The notes beneath the pieces were generated by a model. It was not told the DNA's origin. It worked only from the letters and a program-made list of their open reading frames with translations, and searched no databases. Shown piece after piece: positions 50,286 to 64,000 of a stretch of 64,000 bases of DNA. Each line of letters starts with the position of its first letter. Position 1 is the stretch's first letter. The position numbers and the translations under genes are program-made. This DNA comes from Casuarius casuarius (lineage: Eukaryota; Chordata; Aves; Casuariiformes; Casuariidae), in NCBI GenBank assembly GCA_003342895.1, contig PTFA01000010.1, positions 8,623,286-8,687,285 of the forward strand, read 5' to 3'.

Positions 50286-53200
50286 TACCTATTTGCATAC
50301 AACAGTAAGGCTGAGAAGTAACAGAAAGTTCTACTGCATGGGAAGACCCTCTGTGAGACAAACAAATGATATACAACATAAGTGTTCATTCCAGAATCCA
50401 CCCCTGATAACCTGAAATAAATTCATATTTCTCTACAGAGCTGTGGTTTGGTACTGGGTGCATTACAGTCTTGGACTACCTCCATTCTTTCTGCTGCCTA
50501 TTTATTTTTAGTGTTTGGGGTTTTTTTTCCCTAATTTAGGGTATTTTTTCATTTGCTGCTTCTGGTTGGTTAGGGTGGATATTGGTTACATTATTTACTT
50601 GAGTTGACCCATGAAATTTGGTAACATTATTTGGTAGCATTAGTCATGTCAGTAGGAGAAGCAGGAGTTTTTACATGTGCCTACATGTAAAAGTTACAGC
50701 TTTGGTTGTGATTTTTAAGTTCTAGTGAGTGCAAAACTTGGAACATATGGGAAGCATGCAAGTGGAGAGTGCAAATATACATAAATGAGATTTGCTCAGA
50801 CTAAAACTAAGCTAAAGAATAAATCACCTTCTGGCAGAATGCAGGCATAGGGTGTTTCAATACAAAATGAACTGGTTTGGGAAATTGTAAGCAACTGAAA
50901 ATCTAAGATTAAAAAATGCGTATAGAAGCAGATTCAGGACTGATCTGGTTAGGGAGAAACGGTTGGCAATGGGTTATGAAACCTCATGTCTGGGACTGTA
51001 TCTTGTGGTGGAGAAGCATTTACCACACCAACCAATGTGTACTGGAGGGAACTGAAAGCCTTTTCCCCTTCTCTCCTTCCTCTCAGTAAATCCATGTGTG
51101 AATGAACTTTAGCTTTCACTATCCAAAATGCTAAACAGCACATCCGTATCTAGAAAGCATCTATCCTGAGGTTTTTCTGGTTTGTCCCAGTATACCACAT
51201 ACCTAGCAGTATATCATACTGGTCAGTTAGAAGATTAACAGGTATGACTATAATGTATGATTAAAAAATAAGATCTTAAAACAAAAACTGACAAGTAATG
51301 GGTGGGTAGATTCACCTTGAAAGAAATAGTATTTTTACCGTCATCGTCAAGTTCTGACTGTGTGAAAAGAACACCTCGTATTACCGCATGCTGAGTCAGT
51401 GCTAATGTTTAATGGGAAAATAGTAGTTGTTGCCCTTTAGGTATTAAAACAATAGCTGAAGGATTAATCATTCTAAGTTTAATGTAGACATGACCAAGCC
51501 TTTTTCCTGAAATTAAACATATTTTATTGACCATTATTTCCATGTCATAACTGATTCAGTTCCCCCACACACGTTCTGACTGCTAAATGGAAAGAATGCA
51601 TTTCAAATTTTGAAAATGACTGTTTTGTTATGTCTTGCTATGGAAATGCAATTAATGTATATTCTAACAAATTGCTTCTTTCAATCTTGGATTTTGTCAT
51701 TCTTGATTTTGATTTTTTGTATAAGAATTGTATAAGAATTACTTTGTATATTTTATACTATTGGAGTTCTTTAAGTTCATGTCCACCTTACAATGGTATT
51801 TCCTCTTCCCAGAAGACACTTTTTCCAGAAATTTTCAAAATACTGTGCAGACTTGGAGCATAACTTGCAAATCTTAATGTGAGCTTGATTTAAAGCCCAA
51901 GGAATGACTTCCATTGGCATTAATGGCTTTGTCTCAGATACTGTATCTTCACTCGTTGACATAATGGGATGAAACAGAAAAATATTTTAACACTGCACAG
52001 CAGTACCAGGCAATATTTCCAGAAACACACACACAGAAAAGAATATTATATCCACCAAAAACTGCAGAAATGCAATACCTCAAGTGAAGTTTGAGTGAGA
52101 CACGATCATTATCTTCCAGTCTACTCCCAAATGTCATGGATTTTATATGGCAAAAAAGCTTACCTCTACATTGCCGAATCTTTGTGCAGCTTTTGTTCAG
52201 TGCATACTGACTTAAAGAGTAGTTCAGCAAGGTTATATTAACATGGCCCCTTGGGAAAAAAATTTGGAACATTGCCTTGAAATAATAAATAAACATTGCT
52301 TGGAAATTAGTAAACAGTAATCCTAGAGGTAATCCTAATAGTCTCAGCTGAAATTGGAATTCCTAGTTTCCACACTCTATTTGCAATATTATTCCATTTG
52401 CAATATTTTTCCCTTTTGTTAGACAGGCTGAGGAAGTTCAGAAGGCCTAGCAAAATTTGTTTGAATCTGTACTCAAATAGCATGCTGAGTTTGAGATTTT
52501 TATAAAAATGAGTCTAGAAGTGACTTGAAAATCTCAATGGAAACCATAGAAACAGGGTCTTTTTTCCCTTGAAGAATTAGGCCGCTGTTACTTCTCAGTT
52601 GTTGGAATGCTTTGTGTTCAACCTCTGCTGAACAACTGCAAAATCTTCCTGCAGGCTATCGTGGTATCTAGAAATCTCAGCTAAGCCAGATGTAGCACTC
52701 AATTACTATAACTTCTGTTATAATAACTCCATAACTGATTCCACAGTTGGAGGCATATGGTGAAGTCCTGGAGGTCCCGAATGTTGAAGACAGTAGCAGA
52801 CAAACAGTGTGTGCCAGACTGTTGGGCCTTGGGAGCAGTCTATATGCAACACTGGTGTTGTTTGGTTGTTAGAAAGACAAAGGCCGAAAAACTGCATGGG
52901 GGTTGAGGGTGGGTGTGAGTCCCCAGGGCTGTGCTGCGATGCTCAGCTACATGGCTGATTGCAGTTAAAAGCAACAGTTCTGTACAGGTCAGCACAGACC
53001 ATATTTCAATCCTGTTTTCCATCTTCTTAAGCACTGACATTGTGTCTAGCTCGTGATGACTTGAGGGCTTGCGGTTGCTTCCACCTTCCCATAGTGATGG
53101 GACTACCTCACAGTTTGCTGCGTTTGAGAAACCTTGTGCTGCTCTCTTCCTCCCCAGCACTGCCTCTTCCTGGTCTAGGACCTTCCTTTAAGCACAAAAA

Positions 53201-56200
53201 TTTAAATCAATGAAGGGAACTACCACCATATGTGCAACCTAAGGAGATGATATTGTATTTCCTAAATCCATTTGCTTTTTTTTCTGTCATCATTTGATGT
53301 ATCAAATCCAACTTAAGTTGTCACCTCCCCAGGGTGACTAGGAGCTGGATAACTTGTTTTCTAGATTGACACAGGATTTCTGTAAGAAAACATTAAATAT
53401 GATCATGTCATTAAGTCTGCGCTATATGCACAGGTCACCAAGTCAAGGTTACATAAGGCAATTTAAGTGTGTCATTTCTCTACCTTTGGAAGCCTTCAGA
53501 TGGCAAGTGAAAAAAATAGTCTTCTATTATTGTGTGTGCAATTTCCTATTAGTAGGGGACTTTTAATTAATAAGCAAAACAAAAAAGTTTTACTCTAACA
53601 GTCCTTTATCTTTCCCCATTGATAACATTTAATCTCTCGGTACAACACCACAAGCAATTTCCAGTTGAGCTTCATCAAATAGAAGCAAGCTATTCCATTC
53701 ATTAAAAAAAAAAAAAGGCCGTTCTCTGTGTGAACTGGACATCTGAGGGAGAATTATTGTGAGTTCTATTTCTTTAAGTTAATTTTCCTTCAAAGTGATG
53801 TCTCCATGGCATCTTTGTCCATAAGTCTCCCTTTTCCCTTCATCACAATAGTTCTTTTCTTTGTCAGCTGCTGCTATGCTCTATGTATCTCATCCCAGTG
53901 GCCTGCTCTTCCTTGCCTTGTTTTCTGATGTAGCTGCTGCCATGCCATGTACCGACACCGGCCTTTGTGATCCTGTGCCTATTACATTAAGTCCTCCTGG
54001 TGGACTGGCAGAGCTATTTTGTCTGTGCCAGCCCAAGACATGGTTGTTCATGGAAATGCTATAAGTGCAGCACAGAGGCAGACACATCAAATATGTGGGG
54101 GTTTTAGCTAGTTCCCAAAATGGCTTTGGGCTCTGGAAAATACAATAAAAAATGGCAATTTTCAACATCTCTATTACCTGGCCAAATTTGAACCTATTAG
54201 TATAGTACCAGCAAAAGGCATGTCACTGGCCCTGAAGCAATCCCCTCTTCTGCCATATTTCAAAGATGAACAATGGAAGTGTTAACATTATTTGAAATTT
54301 GATTGCAATAATCTTACAATGGAAAGCATTAGGCAACTTAAATATAGTGATTGGTGCCAGATCCCACTACAATAACACTCTTCTCTGTATCACCCAGGCT
54401 CCATAGGATCAGATTCAGGGCAAAGCAGCAGCTTCAAGTCTGATTTCTATTTGCCCTTCAGCTTTTCTTACACACTCTTATTTTTCTTCACCAGGTGGTC
54501 TAATCTTGGGGGAAGAAAGTGGTGAGACAGAGATGTGGGGGACACTTCCAGGCCAGCACCTCAGAAGAATAGGCTGCAAGTGGGGCATGTGGAATAGGAT
54601 ACCCTTGTGGAGGAAACTGCTTTAAAGATAGTGTAAATTCTTGGTACTTCTCTCTGTGAATGTTTTCTCCTCCTTGGGCTCCTTAGTAGAGGATGAGTAT
54701 TGTGTTTCATTGAAATGTCATTACCTTGTCTTGCTTTTGCTGTATTCCCTTCTCATTTATTTCAAAACCTGGCTGCTGTCTAGGAGTACTTCCTACCAGC
54801 CATAAGACTGGGATGCCTGTCTGGGATAAACGAAGTTAAGAAAAGAGATTAGGAAAACAGTTCCACTGTACTTGTTCATCTCCACAATGAACTACATATG
54901 ATGACTGACCAGACTCTCTTCAAAGTTTCCTTTGGGGACACGTTCCATAGGAGAGCAAAATTTGGCTGTCTGTCAATTTTTACTTACATAATATCATCTA
55001 ATTTAATGACAGGAAATGGATAATGAAGTTCAGCAGTGACAGGTTGCTTATTTAGGCCAAGTGATTTGCATCTGAACAGGAAAGGACTCAGTCCGCTACT
55101 TCACCAAGGGATTTGTTCTGCTTGTTGCTGATACACATCCAAACAGATAGAAATATAAAAGCACTTAAAACAACTCTAGGGCATTACTGGGTGGCAATAC
55201 TAGAAAGTTTTAGCCCTTTAGAGTCTTCTGTAGTGGGATCTGACAGCAACATTCACTGCCATCAGTGGTGATTGGATGCTGCATAAAAGTTAGCTAGCAA
55301 GAGTCTGCTGTAAGATGGGCTGAGTTAGCAATATTTGCTGTCCCTCATAAATTCCAAGCAAAACATGCACACCTGCTGGGATAGCTTCTAAAACAGTGAT
55401 TTTGAGTTTATTTCCATACTCCTTCATCTGTTCTGTGTCATTTCCGAGTTACAATGGGGGGGAAGGAGGAACAGAAGAAGCCAGATGAAGTGAGATATTT
55501 TTTTAATTTAAATGTGAAGGATATTGCCTGGAGGTATTTTCAGCTACAACACGAGGTTTTGGAATAGAAGTTTAATTGATGTGATGTCATAAAATAAATA
55601 GAATAAATTTATGAATTGATGGTCTCTCAGTCTGGCTCTCAGTGGGTGGTAGGTATCTACAGTATAAAGACCATCATGACTGGCACCTCTCTTGGCGGTG
55701 TCAGCTGGAACCTAAGCATTAATTTGGCATGAGGATTACGCTGTTCTTCAAGGTGGTCTCTCCAGGTGACAGCTTCAGCACCATGTTATATTCATGAGGG
55801 GAGGTCTGGGGGTGGGACAGCAGGCAGAATGGGTTATCAACGCCTAACCAGTACCTGTCTTCCCTGAAGACTGTCTTCTCAAGGGGTGTCATTCTGACAT
55901 CTGTCACCAGCACTAAAGTGAGCTATTAAAATCTCGAGGAAGATATTTGTTTGTTTGTTTTTAATGTGAGGGTGTTTTTCAAGTGCTAAAAGGCCCCTTG
56001 TTAAGAAAGTGATGATGAGATCAGAAGGATTTTCTTTGCCATTTTAAACATGTTCTCCATGATGGAGGACTGAGTTGTTCTGCCATTACCATGGAAGGAG
56101 TTAGTATTGAAGCAGAGGAAGCCATAAGGGAGGACAGCAAAGCAAAATGATGATAGGGGTTTGGAGCCCACAGAGAGGGCATGATACAAAGGAAATGAGC

Positions 56201-57126
56201 TGTCCTGAGAAGGGGGGGGACAGTCTAAGAAGACAGCTGACAGGCAACTTACTGAAGTTACAGTCAAACTTGGAGGGGACAGGGCTTAGCCTAGGAAGAC
56301 TCTTACCAGAACGTTAACTGGAAGTGAAAGCCATGCAATTGCATACAGACACACGCAGTGCCATACAGACACAATTACACAGGTAGTAGGGCTTATTCCC
56401 ATTTTTGTAAGATGAAAATCTCTCTGTGTGGGTGGTGTCAAATATTGTGAAAGCTGAAGAGATGTAATCAAACTCTTTTTTTAAGCATTTGCTTCTATAT
56501 TCTATAATGTATTGCATTATTACTCCAAATTAGGGTCTGCAAATTCAGCTATTCTGAATGTAATATATGAGGCTAGTGGTGCTCCATAGCCCTGTGAAAT
56601 ATCAGCCAGTACTCTCAATCCAGATGTACAAGGTGAGATCTGAAGCTACCACTTTTTTGTTGTCATTGTTATTTTATTTGGCAAGGAGTGAAATCTACAC
56701 CTTCATGGGGAGGGGAATTTTCCAGCAGTATTCCTCAGTCACATGGGCTTTACATTATGGAAATGCTTTGCTAACGGATAGTTGGTAAGAGGAGGGAAAT
56801 CATTTCAAACTAACACTTGGTGTCCTGATGAGGGAGTGTTTGAAAATATCTACCCAGCATATGTGCCATCTCCTTTTTATTGAAAAAAGCTGACATTCAT
56901 GCAACATGTAGTGCAAAAATTCTATGTGGCTGTATTACATCCAGGTGCTTTGCATGCAAGCATGATTGTTGGGGAAAGCTTTGTCAGCCCACATTCATTC
57001 ATGGATACTTGTAAATACATACATCATTATTGCTAAATATAACCTGTGTCCTAACAGAAATCTTGATCTGAAGAGATGATGGAGGCAGAGGATTTATATG
57101 GTCTGGGACATTACTCACTCTTCAGA

Positions 57127-57312
57127 AAAATGAAAGGGAAGGGAAGAGAAGGGAAGGGGGAAGGGGGAAGGGGAAAGGGGAAAGGGGAAAGGGGAAAGAG
57201 GAAAGGGGAAGGGGGAACAGGGAAGGAGGCAAGGGGGGGAAGGGAGAAGAGGGAGAAGAGGGAAGGGAAGTGGCAGGGAGGGGAGAGGAGGAGAGGGGAA
57301 GGGGGGGAAGAG
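57127..57312 (+). repeat. Pure purine tract, (GGGAA)n-like
   Basis: About 185 bases of almost only A and G, with GGGGAAA and GGGGAAG units. Gly/Lys/Arg-rich and Pro/Ser/Phe-rich open frames on the two strands are artefacts of composition. Confidence 0.9.
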
Positions 57313-58724
57313 ATCTTGTGAAGGTTCTCAGAAACAATGCTTGGCTGAAAAGACACCATTGTCATAGTTATGCCAAGTCTGCACAACGATTTTATGTCTT
57401 CTCAGTACAATGCAGAATCATAAGATTCCAGTGAAGGTTGCCATAACCATTTCAGCATAGAAGTACCTGTCAGTGGTTAGCTTTTGGTATGACTGCTGCT
57501 CCCCACACTTTGAACAAAAGAAAATTAGTAGGAACAAGAGATAGCAATTCCTTGATCTTAGCTGTATAGTCCTCCTCACTTTCCCAATTCCTTCCCATCC
57601 TCTCATTTCTTTAGATGGTTAATTCATGAGGAATCATCTTGAAATTTCAATTATCGTTTCTGTTAACATTCACAGAATGTGATAGTCTTGTTAAACCATA
57701 CTATTGCTAAAGTTTTCACAGCTAGGTTAATGTATACATGCTGCGTTTTGATTTCTGTCAAGGTATTTATTTGTTTTCAGAAGAGATTATTATTTCTTTT
57801 TTGGAGGAGCTGGAAATGGGTTGCCTCTGGACATGATCCACCCACATGAAAGTCCAGGAGAATTATTTTATTTTTTCACTTTTGCCACACGTCTTCTGAA
57901 TTCTGCTTTGTTGCCACACTGAAGAATTAATCAATGAACATTTCCTTTAATGTTAAGCGCTTGCTAAGGTTATAAATGTGTGTGTATTTGCATGTGTATA
58001 TGAACATAAACATATGAGGCAAACATTTTATAAATAATACCTTGCACTTAAATAGCAAGGAATAGAACTGATAGCACTGAGAAAGGAATTCATATCATGA
58101 AATCGGAATGAGGCTCATGCAACACATAAGTCTAATAAATAGGCTGGAAATGCAATTTAAGATTTAACAATGTGAATATATAATACAAATACAGTAATAT
58201 TTTCTTATTTGTAATTAGTGGTACTGGCCTAATCAGAACTCATTCTAAATTTTCTTGCAGGGTCTGTTCTAAGCCAACATTTTGTAGAGCAATGTGATGA
58301 AAGAAATGATGTCTTGTACCACACCATGGAAAGCTAAATGCAGACTCCTCTCCATGACCATCCTTCATCAGTAAATCTATATATGATATTTAACTGACTG
58401 AGGAAAAAGGAAGAAGATTCCTATGTGCTATTTGTATTCCAGGCAGCAGCTCTGTTAGCAAAATGGCCTCTTTTTCACAGCAAGAAGAATCCCCTTTCCT
58501 TGCTGACTGTAAGGGCTTTATGTTTCATTTTGACTCTCAAACAGTGCAATGCTTTAGTATGTACACTGATTTAAAAGGATAAGAAAGTGGTTTGCTAAAG
58601 AAAAGAACAGATAGCACCTACAGATAGATATGCATAAGGCACAGTCAGAGCGTTAAAAGAGGTGAGACCTGAAGCTGCACAGATTTACATCACCTCTCAA
58701 CTGGAACTGTGGTCATGCCTTTTC

Positions 58725-58990
58725 TTCTTTTTTCCCACTTTCTTCAGTATTTCTCCCTCTTTCCCTTTCACTTCTTTTCCCTCTTTTTACCCTCCAACTT
58801 TTCTTCCTTCCCCCATTTTCTGCTTCCCCCCTTCTGCCTTTCCCTCCATTCCTCCCTTTTTTCTCACTCTTTTTTTACCCTTCCATCCTTTTTTCCCCCT
58901 TTTCTCCTTTTCCACCTGCTTTCTCCCTCTTATTCCTCTCCTTTTCATTTATTTTTCTTTTTTATCCCCCTTTTTCCTTTCCTTTTTTCA
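58725..58990 (+). repeat. Long pyrimidine-rich tract
   Basis: About 265 bases dominated by T and C, with few purines. The Phe/Ser/Pro-rich open frames of 146 and 94 codons come from this bias. Confidence 0.85.
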
Positions 58991-59458
58991 TAATTTTGTA
59001 AAGTCCAGCATGACTTCACACAGATTTGACTCCGAAGTCCTCAGGAAGCTGTGCCATGTTACCCTTGCTGCTACAAAGCTTTACTTTTACAGTAGAGCAT
59101 GAAATGTCGGAATTCAAAGGAACTGGACAGTGGATGTTTCCCTCATGTTGCTGGGATCCACTGTGATTTATAGTCCGCATTAACAAACTTTACAAAGGAA
59201 AGGGTTTAATTCCCTGCCCCAGGAGAAGGGGAGCAACAGTGTTTCAGGTCAGAGCATTATTCAATGTAAGATTTTAGGATGCTGGAAAAGTGACCTGCTC
59301 AGTTTTCTTGGTTCCTAGAAAATCTCCACAACTGCTGAGTTCACCCCCTCCAGCGAACATGCAGCACTGCTGAGAAGCATGAAACAGAATTACTTGCAGA
59401 TACCTTCTGTGAAAAAGTTGTTGTCTATTCTGAGTCTGGAAGATAAAGCAGAGAAATT

Positions 59459-59474
59459 GTGTGTGTGTGTGTGT
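59459..59474 (+). repeat. (GT)8 microsatellite
   Basis: Eight dinucleotide units. Confidence 0.8.
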
Positions 59475-62063
59475 ATCTTTTGAGATAGGAAGAGAAAAGA
59501 AACCCAAGCATTTCCAATTTATTTAAGTATTTATGACTGGAAGCTTTTCTCTAGTTAATCCTTAGATTTCCTGGGAAAGTGCTAAAGATCATCTAGAGCT
59601 GCCTTTCACTTTTTGCAATTTAGGAGGTCCTAGAAATTTCAATATGGTTGTTATTGCTAATTGTAATTAACTCTTAATGGATTTTTCCCACTGTTAAAAT
59701 GTCTTATTAGGTGCCAGTTACTAGTTTTACTGGTTTAATTCTCATACCTTTGAAATTATTTTTCTTTCATACACCATATATCTCTTCTTAAGATGCCGTA
59801 GACATATGTGACGTTACTGATTTAATTTAAGCAAGAGAGGGAGAAATGACTCTTTGTCGCATAATCTACTACAGCAAAGGAGCCAGGGAATGAATAGTTT
59901 CAGTGATGCATATGTCCACATGTGTGTTCCTATACAAGCACATATACGCATGCACTTCCACCCTGTACTCTGAAAGCTGTCTGCAAGGGTGGAGACAGGT
60001 ATAATGTTACAACTGTGACTCTAGGGCTGTACGGAGCACCTTGTGAAATCTAATATTTATTTTCTGAAGTTAAAAGAAGCAGTAGGACCCACCAAGTTAC
60101 AGAAAACAGTAATAAAGTTAATGGCATCTGGTCTTTCCTAGTTACCTTAAAATGTTTTGGAAAAAGAAGGGAAAGGGAACACCTAAGCAAAAGGTATGGG
60201 TGATTGTCTAAGTCAAGCTTATGTTTCCTTAAGTGGTTTGCTGTAATAATTTGTGTTTAAATTACTAACAAGGAATGCACAGGAATGAATTTCACCCAAG
60301 TTTTGTTGCATCATTTTTGCTGAACAGGCGTATAATTTGAAAAACCCTTTCCAGATTTCTAGACTGGCAGGTATTATTTTGGCTCTGTGAAACAGGCTAA
60401 AACTAATCATTACAGCTATACTGTCAGATTTTGCTCTCAGACACAAACAGGTAAATTCAAAATAACTTTTAAAACTTTGCTTTTGTCAAGCATTACAAAA
60501 GCAGTGCTCAAAAGCCATGGTAGAGCTGTCAATGCTATCATTTTAAACTCCAGAAATTAGGGTCAAAACAATGTCTTATTTAAGAGGTGAATGTGAAGGC
60601 TCCAGCCATGTTCCCATTGCAGTTTCACTAGCCGAGATGTACCATCTACTGTTATAGACACTTTCTCTGGGATTAAATGTGTTTACAGTTGTGGTTGCTT
60701 TGAAAGCACTATGAAGACTTTCTATTTAATTAAATTAATATTTATTCTCTTTAGTGAAATATAATGTGCATTCTCCCTTTATATTCATTCCTTTACCGTA
60801 GGCAATTTGGATTACATTGTTAGGTTGTTAGAAAAGATTAGGTACACGTAGGATTGTGCTTGCTTTGCGAAATGTATTCTTTCATATCTTTTCAACTCTT
60901 GAGTTTTTTTGGTAGGGAATGAATAAAATATATTATCCTGTAGGCTTGAATACATCTAATTGCCATCTATCATATTTCAAGGTAGTTCAATCAAATAAGT
61001 TATTTTCTTACGCATTAGGTATGTTGCTTAACCTTTTAATTCCTTAAAAAAAAAAAAAGTATCCTAATTGCACTGTATAGTAGAGATAAACAAAGTAGCT
61101 AACCAACTATTGTTTCATGCCCCCTATCTTTTTGTTTTTGTCCTGTGAGAATGTGTGGATAAAATAATAATAAATGTTCAGGCTTCATTGATCTGGTACA
61201 TGGTGAATTCAAAAGACTGGAAGAAAGAAGATATAATGAATGCTGCTATTAGGTAGAATTCAGAACTGTTCTGATTTATTGCAGGCTTGTTACCTTTTGT
61301 GTATTTTGTTTTCTGTTTCCCACCACATATATAATAAAAAAATGGGCTAGCACCATGGGTTTGCTGTTATTATTTATTATTTCTATCATTTGACCTCAGT
61401 CAGAGCAGATGGAATCGTGAATTTCTTTGAATGGATAAAATAACACTAATTCACTAAGCATACCCCTGTGCAGTATCAAATAAGCAACTGGTTGTAGGAA
61501 CTGAAACTTAGAGCAGATTTTTTCTGTAGGAAATGGTTTAGCAAGCTAAGTAACTGAGATACTGACAATTGAGCAACAGTGTGTATAGGCATTTCCTAGG
61601 ACGTAATAACTGGAGGAACATAGCTAGTGCTGTGGCCAGCCATTAAAATAAAGGTTGAAAAACACTTTTTTTTCTATAGCTTTCTCAGTGTTCATCTGGC
61701 TGTACTTTAATTTATATGGAAAGGTTGGAAAGTTCTGAAATAATCTAGTTCCCCTTTAAATTTGCCACTTCAAAATCTCTTGTCAGTTTTTAAATATCAT
61801 GATGGCTATTTCTTAAGACATGACTGAAGTCATTGCTATTCTGAATGAGTAAAGGATAGTAGTATGGGAAATTTCATAACTGATGCAATTTCACTCTGGT
61901 ATGTGTAATAAATGGGATTTCTAGATAATACATTTCCTGTATTATTAGGCAAGTCATGCCTGGAATAAGATGAATACACTCCCTAGGATTTGGTGTCCTT
62001 CCCAGATCTCCTACTCTTCTTCCTCCTCAGACATTGCCAGTCCCCCATGTCAGCCTGTCCTTC

Positions 62064-62080
62064 AAAAAAAAAAAAAAAAA
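62064..62080 (+). repeat. Poly-A run
   Basis: Seventeen consecutive A. No retroposed gene was recognised just upstream of it. Confidence 0.75.
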
Positions 62081-63662
62081 TCCACCTCTCATTACTTGTA
62101 TGTTCACCATTTGTTACTACCTCACCTTTTTGCATGATAGTTTACAGGTAGAACCAAACAACAGGGGTTTGGGGCTAGTGTTCAAGTCTAAGGACAATGA
62201 AGAAATATTTGGGGCTTGGCCTGTTGGTTAATGAATACACGGCTAATTCTGAGCTATAGTCGTATTATTCCAGACAAACAGGTACTTTGCTGTAGACTTC
62301 CTTTCCATTCAGCTGCAAGGGCAAAATTCTGTTATCATACTCCAACTAAATGTATGAACTGAACACAAAGCCTCTCTCTGTGGAGTCACAAGGAGAATAT
62401 CCTGTACCCAAGAAGAAATTTCAGGAGAAACACATACAGAGCTATCTGAGAATTATCTGACACTGTTTATTTTGTTGTTTTTTGGAAAATGCTGACCTGT
62501 TGAAGTTAATCTTCCCACGAAACTACGTCAGTTGTGAGGGAATCTGAGTCAGGAAAGATTTCTCAGAAACTGAAAGGGAAAGGAAAAGGGGAGTGGGGGG
62601 AAGAGATTCTGAGGACAGCATGGACAGCATGGAGCTCTTACCTGAGACTTAAGTAACCCAGACTCAAGAGCTTGGTCTGAATCAGGCAGAGCAGGGACCT
62701 GTTCCTGCATCTGTGATCACTGAGCAAAGGAGTTTGTTTTCAAAATATATTTGAGAAATTCTGAGCTTCCTCACAGTGAAAACTGGAAAAACAGAGGAAA
62801 GCAAGGAGTGGGGGAGGAAGGGAGGGAAGCAAAAAGGAAGACTGACTGATTTGCAGGACAGATTAGCAGTTTCTTACCCTACTTGCTCTATATGCAAGTA
62901 TCTCTCAGTAGGGGTTATACTTGGAGCCATAACACATGTGACAGGTTTCTGTCCAATTTTCTTGAGTCCCACTCTTCTCACCTTCCATACAACCATCTGA
63001 GGTCAGGCCTGTTTTCTAGGAGTGAATGAAGCCACAATCTCAAATACAATATATTTTAGGACAGACGAAAGTAAGGTATTACATTTCTGCTGTGCACTTC
63101 TTTTCTACCTGGAAGATTTCTGGAGATGCCTTTTCTGCAACTTTCTGCTGAACTTGATCTATTATGATTAACTGCTCCTTTTATTGGCTCTAAATGCCCT
63201 TTCTTTGTATTGAAAAGAGCAAACTATGTTAGAATCCATTTAACAGAACTGTACTAAAACACTTTTCAAGACAAAACAGCTAATTTGAATCATTAGTATT
63301 TGCCAAGGTTCAGACAAATTGTTCTCATGAGTTTTTTTTCTATTTTCACCTTTCTGTGCATTGCATCATCTCAAATAATCCCAAAACAAGACTGCCAGCC
63401 TATCAGTTTTCCCAGTCTCTGGAAGAGTGCAGTGAATAGAAATTCTTTAATTACTTTAGTACTGCCCCTCAAACACAGAAAGTGGAGTCATTGGAGCTTA
63501 AATAATATTTGCTAAACTCCCTCTTTTTGTTTTATTCTTTATCTTTATTTTGTCACTAAAAGTTACAAGTGATTCAGTGCATTCTCCTCATATATAAGGT
63601 CTGATTTTATGCTCACCTGTCCTGCTTTCTCCTCACACTCTTTCCTTCTTATGTCTAAGCCA

Positions 63663-63715
63663 AAAAAAAAAAAAAAAAGGAGAGAGAGAGACAGAGACAG
63701 AGACAGAGACAGAGA
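63663..63715 (+). repeat. Poly-A plus (AG)n(ACAGAG)n compound microsatellite
   Basis: Sixteen A, then GGAGAGAGAGAG, then about four ACAGAG units. The layout looks like a microsatellite grown from the poly-A tail of an old retroposon, but no element body was recognised. Confidence 0.85.
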
Positions 63716-64000
63716 ATAACCAGTTGTCTAAAATGAGTTATAGTTCATGAATATTTCTTTTAGTACTGTGAAATATATTCACTTGCATATTGAAATCTGT
63801 GGCCACTAACTAGAAGTGAAATTACAGTATATACTTTGATACAGCCTGTGTTTCCTAAAGGTGGAGATGCACTATTCTAAAAAATCCTTTGATGCTAAAA
63901 TAAACATTCCTTAGTATAATTTAATAACTCATTCTAATACAATGCAGTTGGAAATCCTTAATTCTACTATATAAGTTGCTAAAAGTACCATGGAAGGAAA

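Larger units (their letters stand above)
38531..64000. other. Intergenic region upstream of PTHLH, no supported gene
   Basis: AT-rich non-coding sequence with microsatellites, two long purine/pyrimidine tracts, a relic CR1 and a SINE-like fragment. No open frame shows a recognisable protein, and no splice-linked exon series could be built. In other vertebrates large non-coding flanks around PTHLH carry long-range regulatory elements; that is background, not seen here. Confidence 0.7.

Noticed and set aside
58662..59102. Plus-strand open frame of 146 codons
   Set aside because: Phe/Ser/Pro-rich product of a pyrimidine tract.

Overview
The window is sauropsid nuclear DNA, most likely from a bird. 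It is AT-rich and gene-poor, with sparse interspersed repeats, degraded CR1 LINE pieces and a few microsatellites. It contains one gene that I can identify with confidence: PTHLH, encoding parathyroid hormone-related protein (PTHrP), on the minus strand. The mature peptide matches the avian PTHrP sequence as I recall it far better than the mammalian one (for example the stretches [16 protein letters not shown] and [13 protein letters not shown]). It differs from the chicken protein, as I recall it, at several C-terminal positions, so the source is probably a bird other than chicken; a non-avian reptile is not excluded.

Gene layout, read on the minus strand from high to low coordinates. A CpG-rich promoter region covers about 34.1-38.5 kb and holds candidate TATA boxes. 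The first coding exon (34319-34419) starts with the only plausible ATG and encodes the signal peptide and most of the propeptide. It carries 22 nt of 5' UTR after a clear splice acceptor. A 5.6 kb intron follows. The main coding exon (28253-28679) encodes the propeptide end with its furin site, the PTH-like N-terminus, the mid-region, the nuclear localisation signal and the C-terminal region. Its TAA stop lies inside a splice donor (AG|GTAA). Reading through the donor gives a 139-residue mature peptide. Splicing at it joins a small terminal exon at 24161-24170, which adds two arginines and gives a 141-residue form. The AU-rich 3' UTR of that exon runs to a polyadenylation signal near 23705.

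The first 23.7 kb, downstream of the gene, and the last 25.5 kb, upstream of it, contain no coding exon that I can support. They hold simple repeats, long purine or pyrimidine tracts, a degraded CR1 LINE (about 48.7-49.6 kb), a short CR1 3' end (about 31.7 kb, inside the gene) and a tRNA-derived SINE-like fragment (about 40.6 kb). The many short open frames there look like chance.

I did not find a novel multi-gene system. The most interesting points are the stop codon embedded in the splice donor, the lack of the mammalian Thr85 phosphorylation site, an exact GLI consensus 9-mer in the last intron (PTHLH is a known Indian hedgehog target), and an extreme C/T homopolymer tract just upstream of a TATA-like element.
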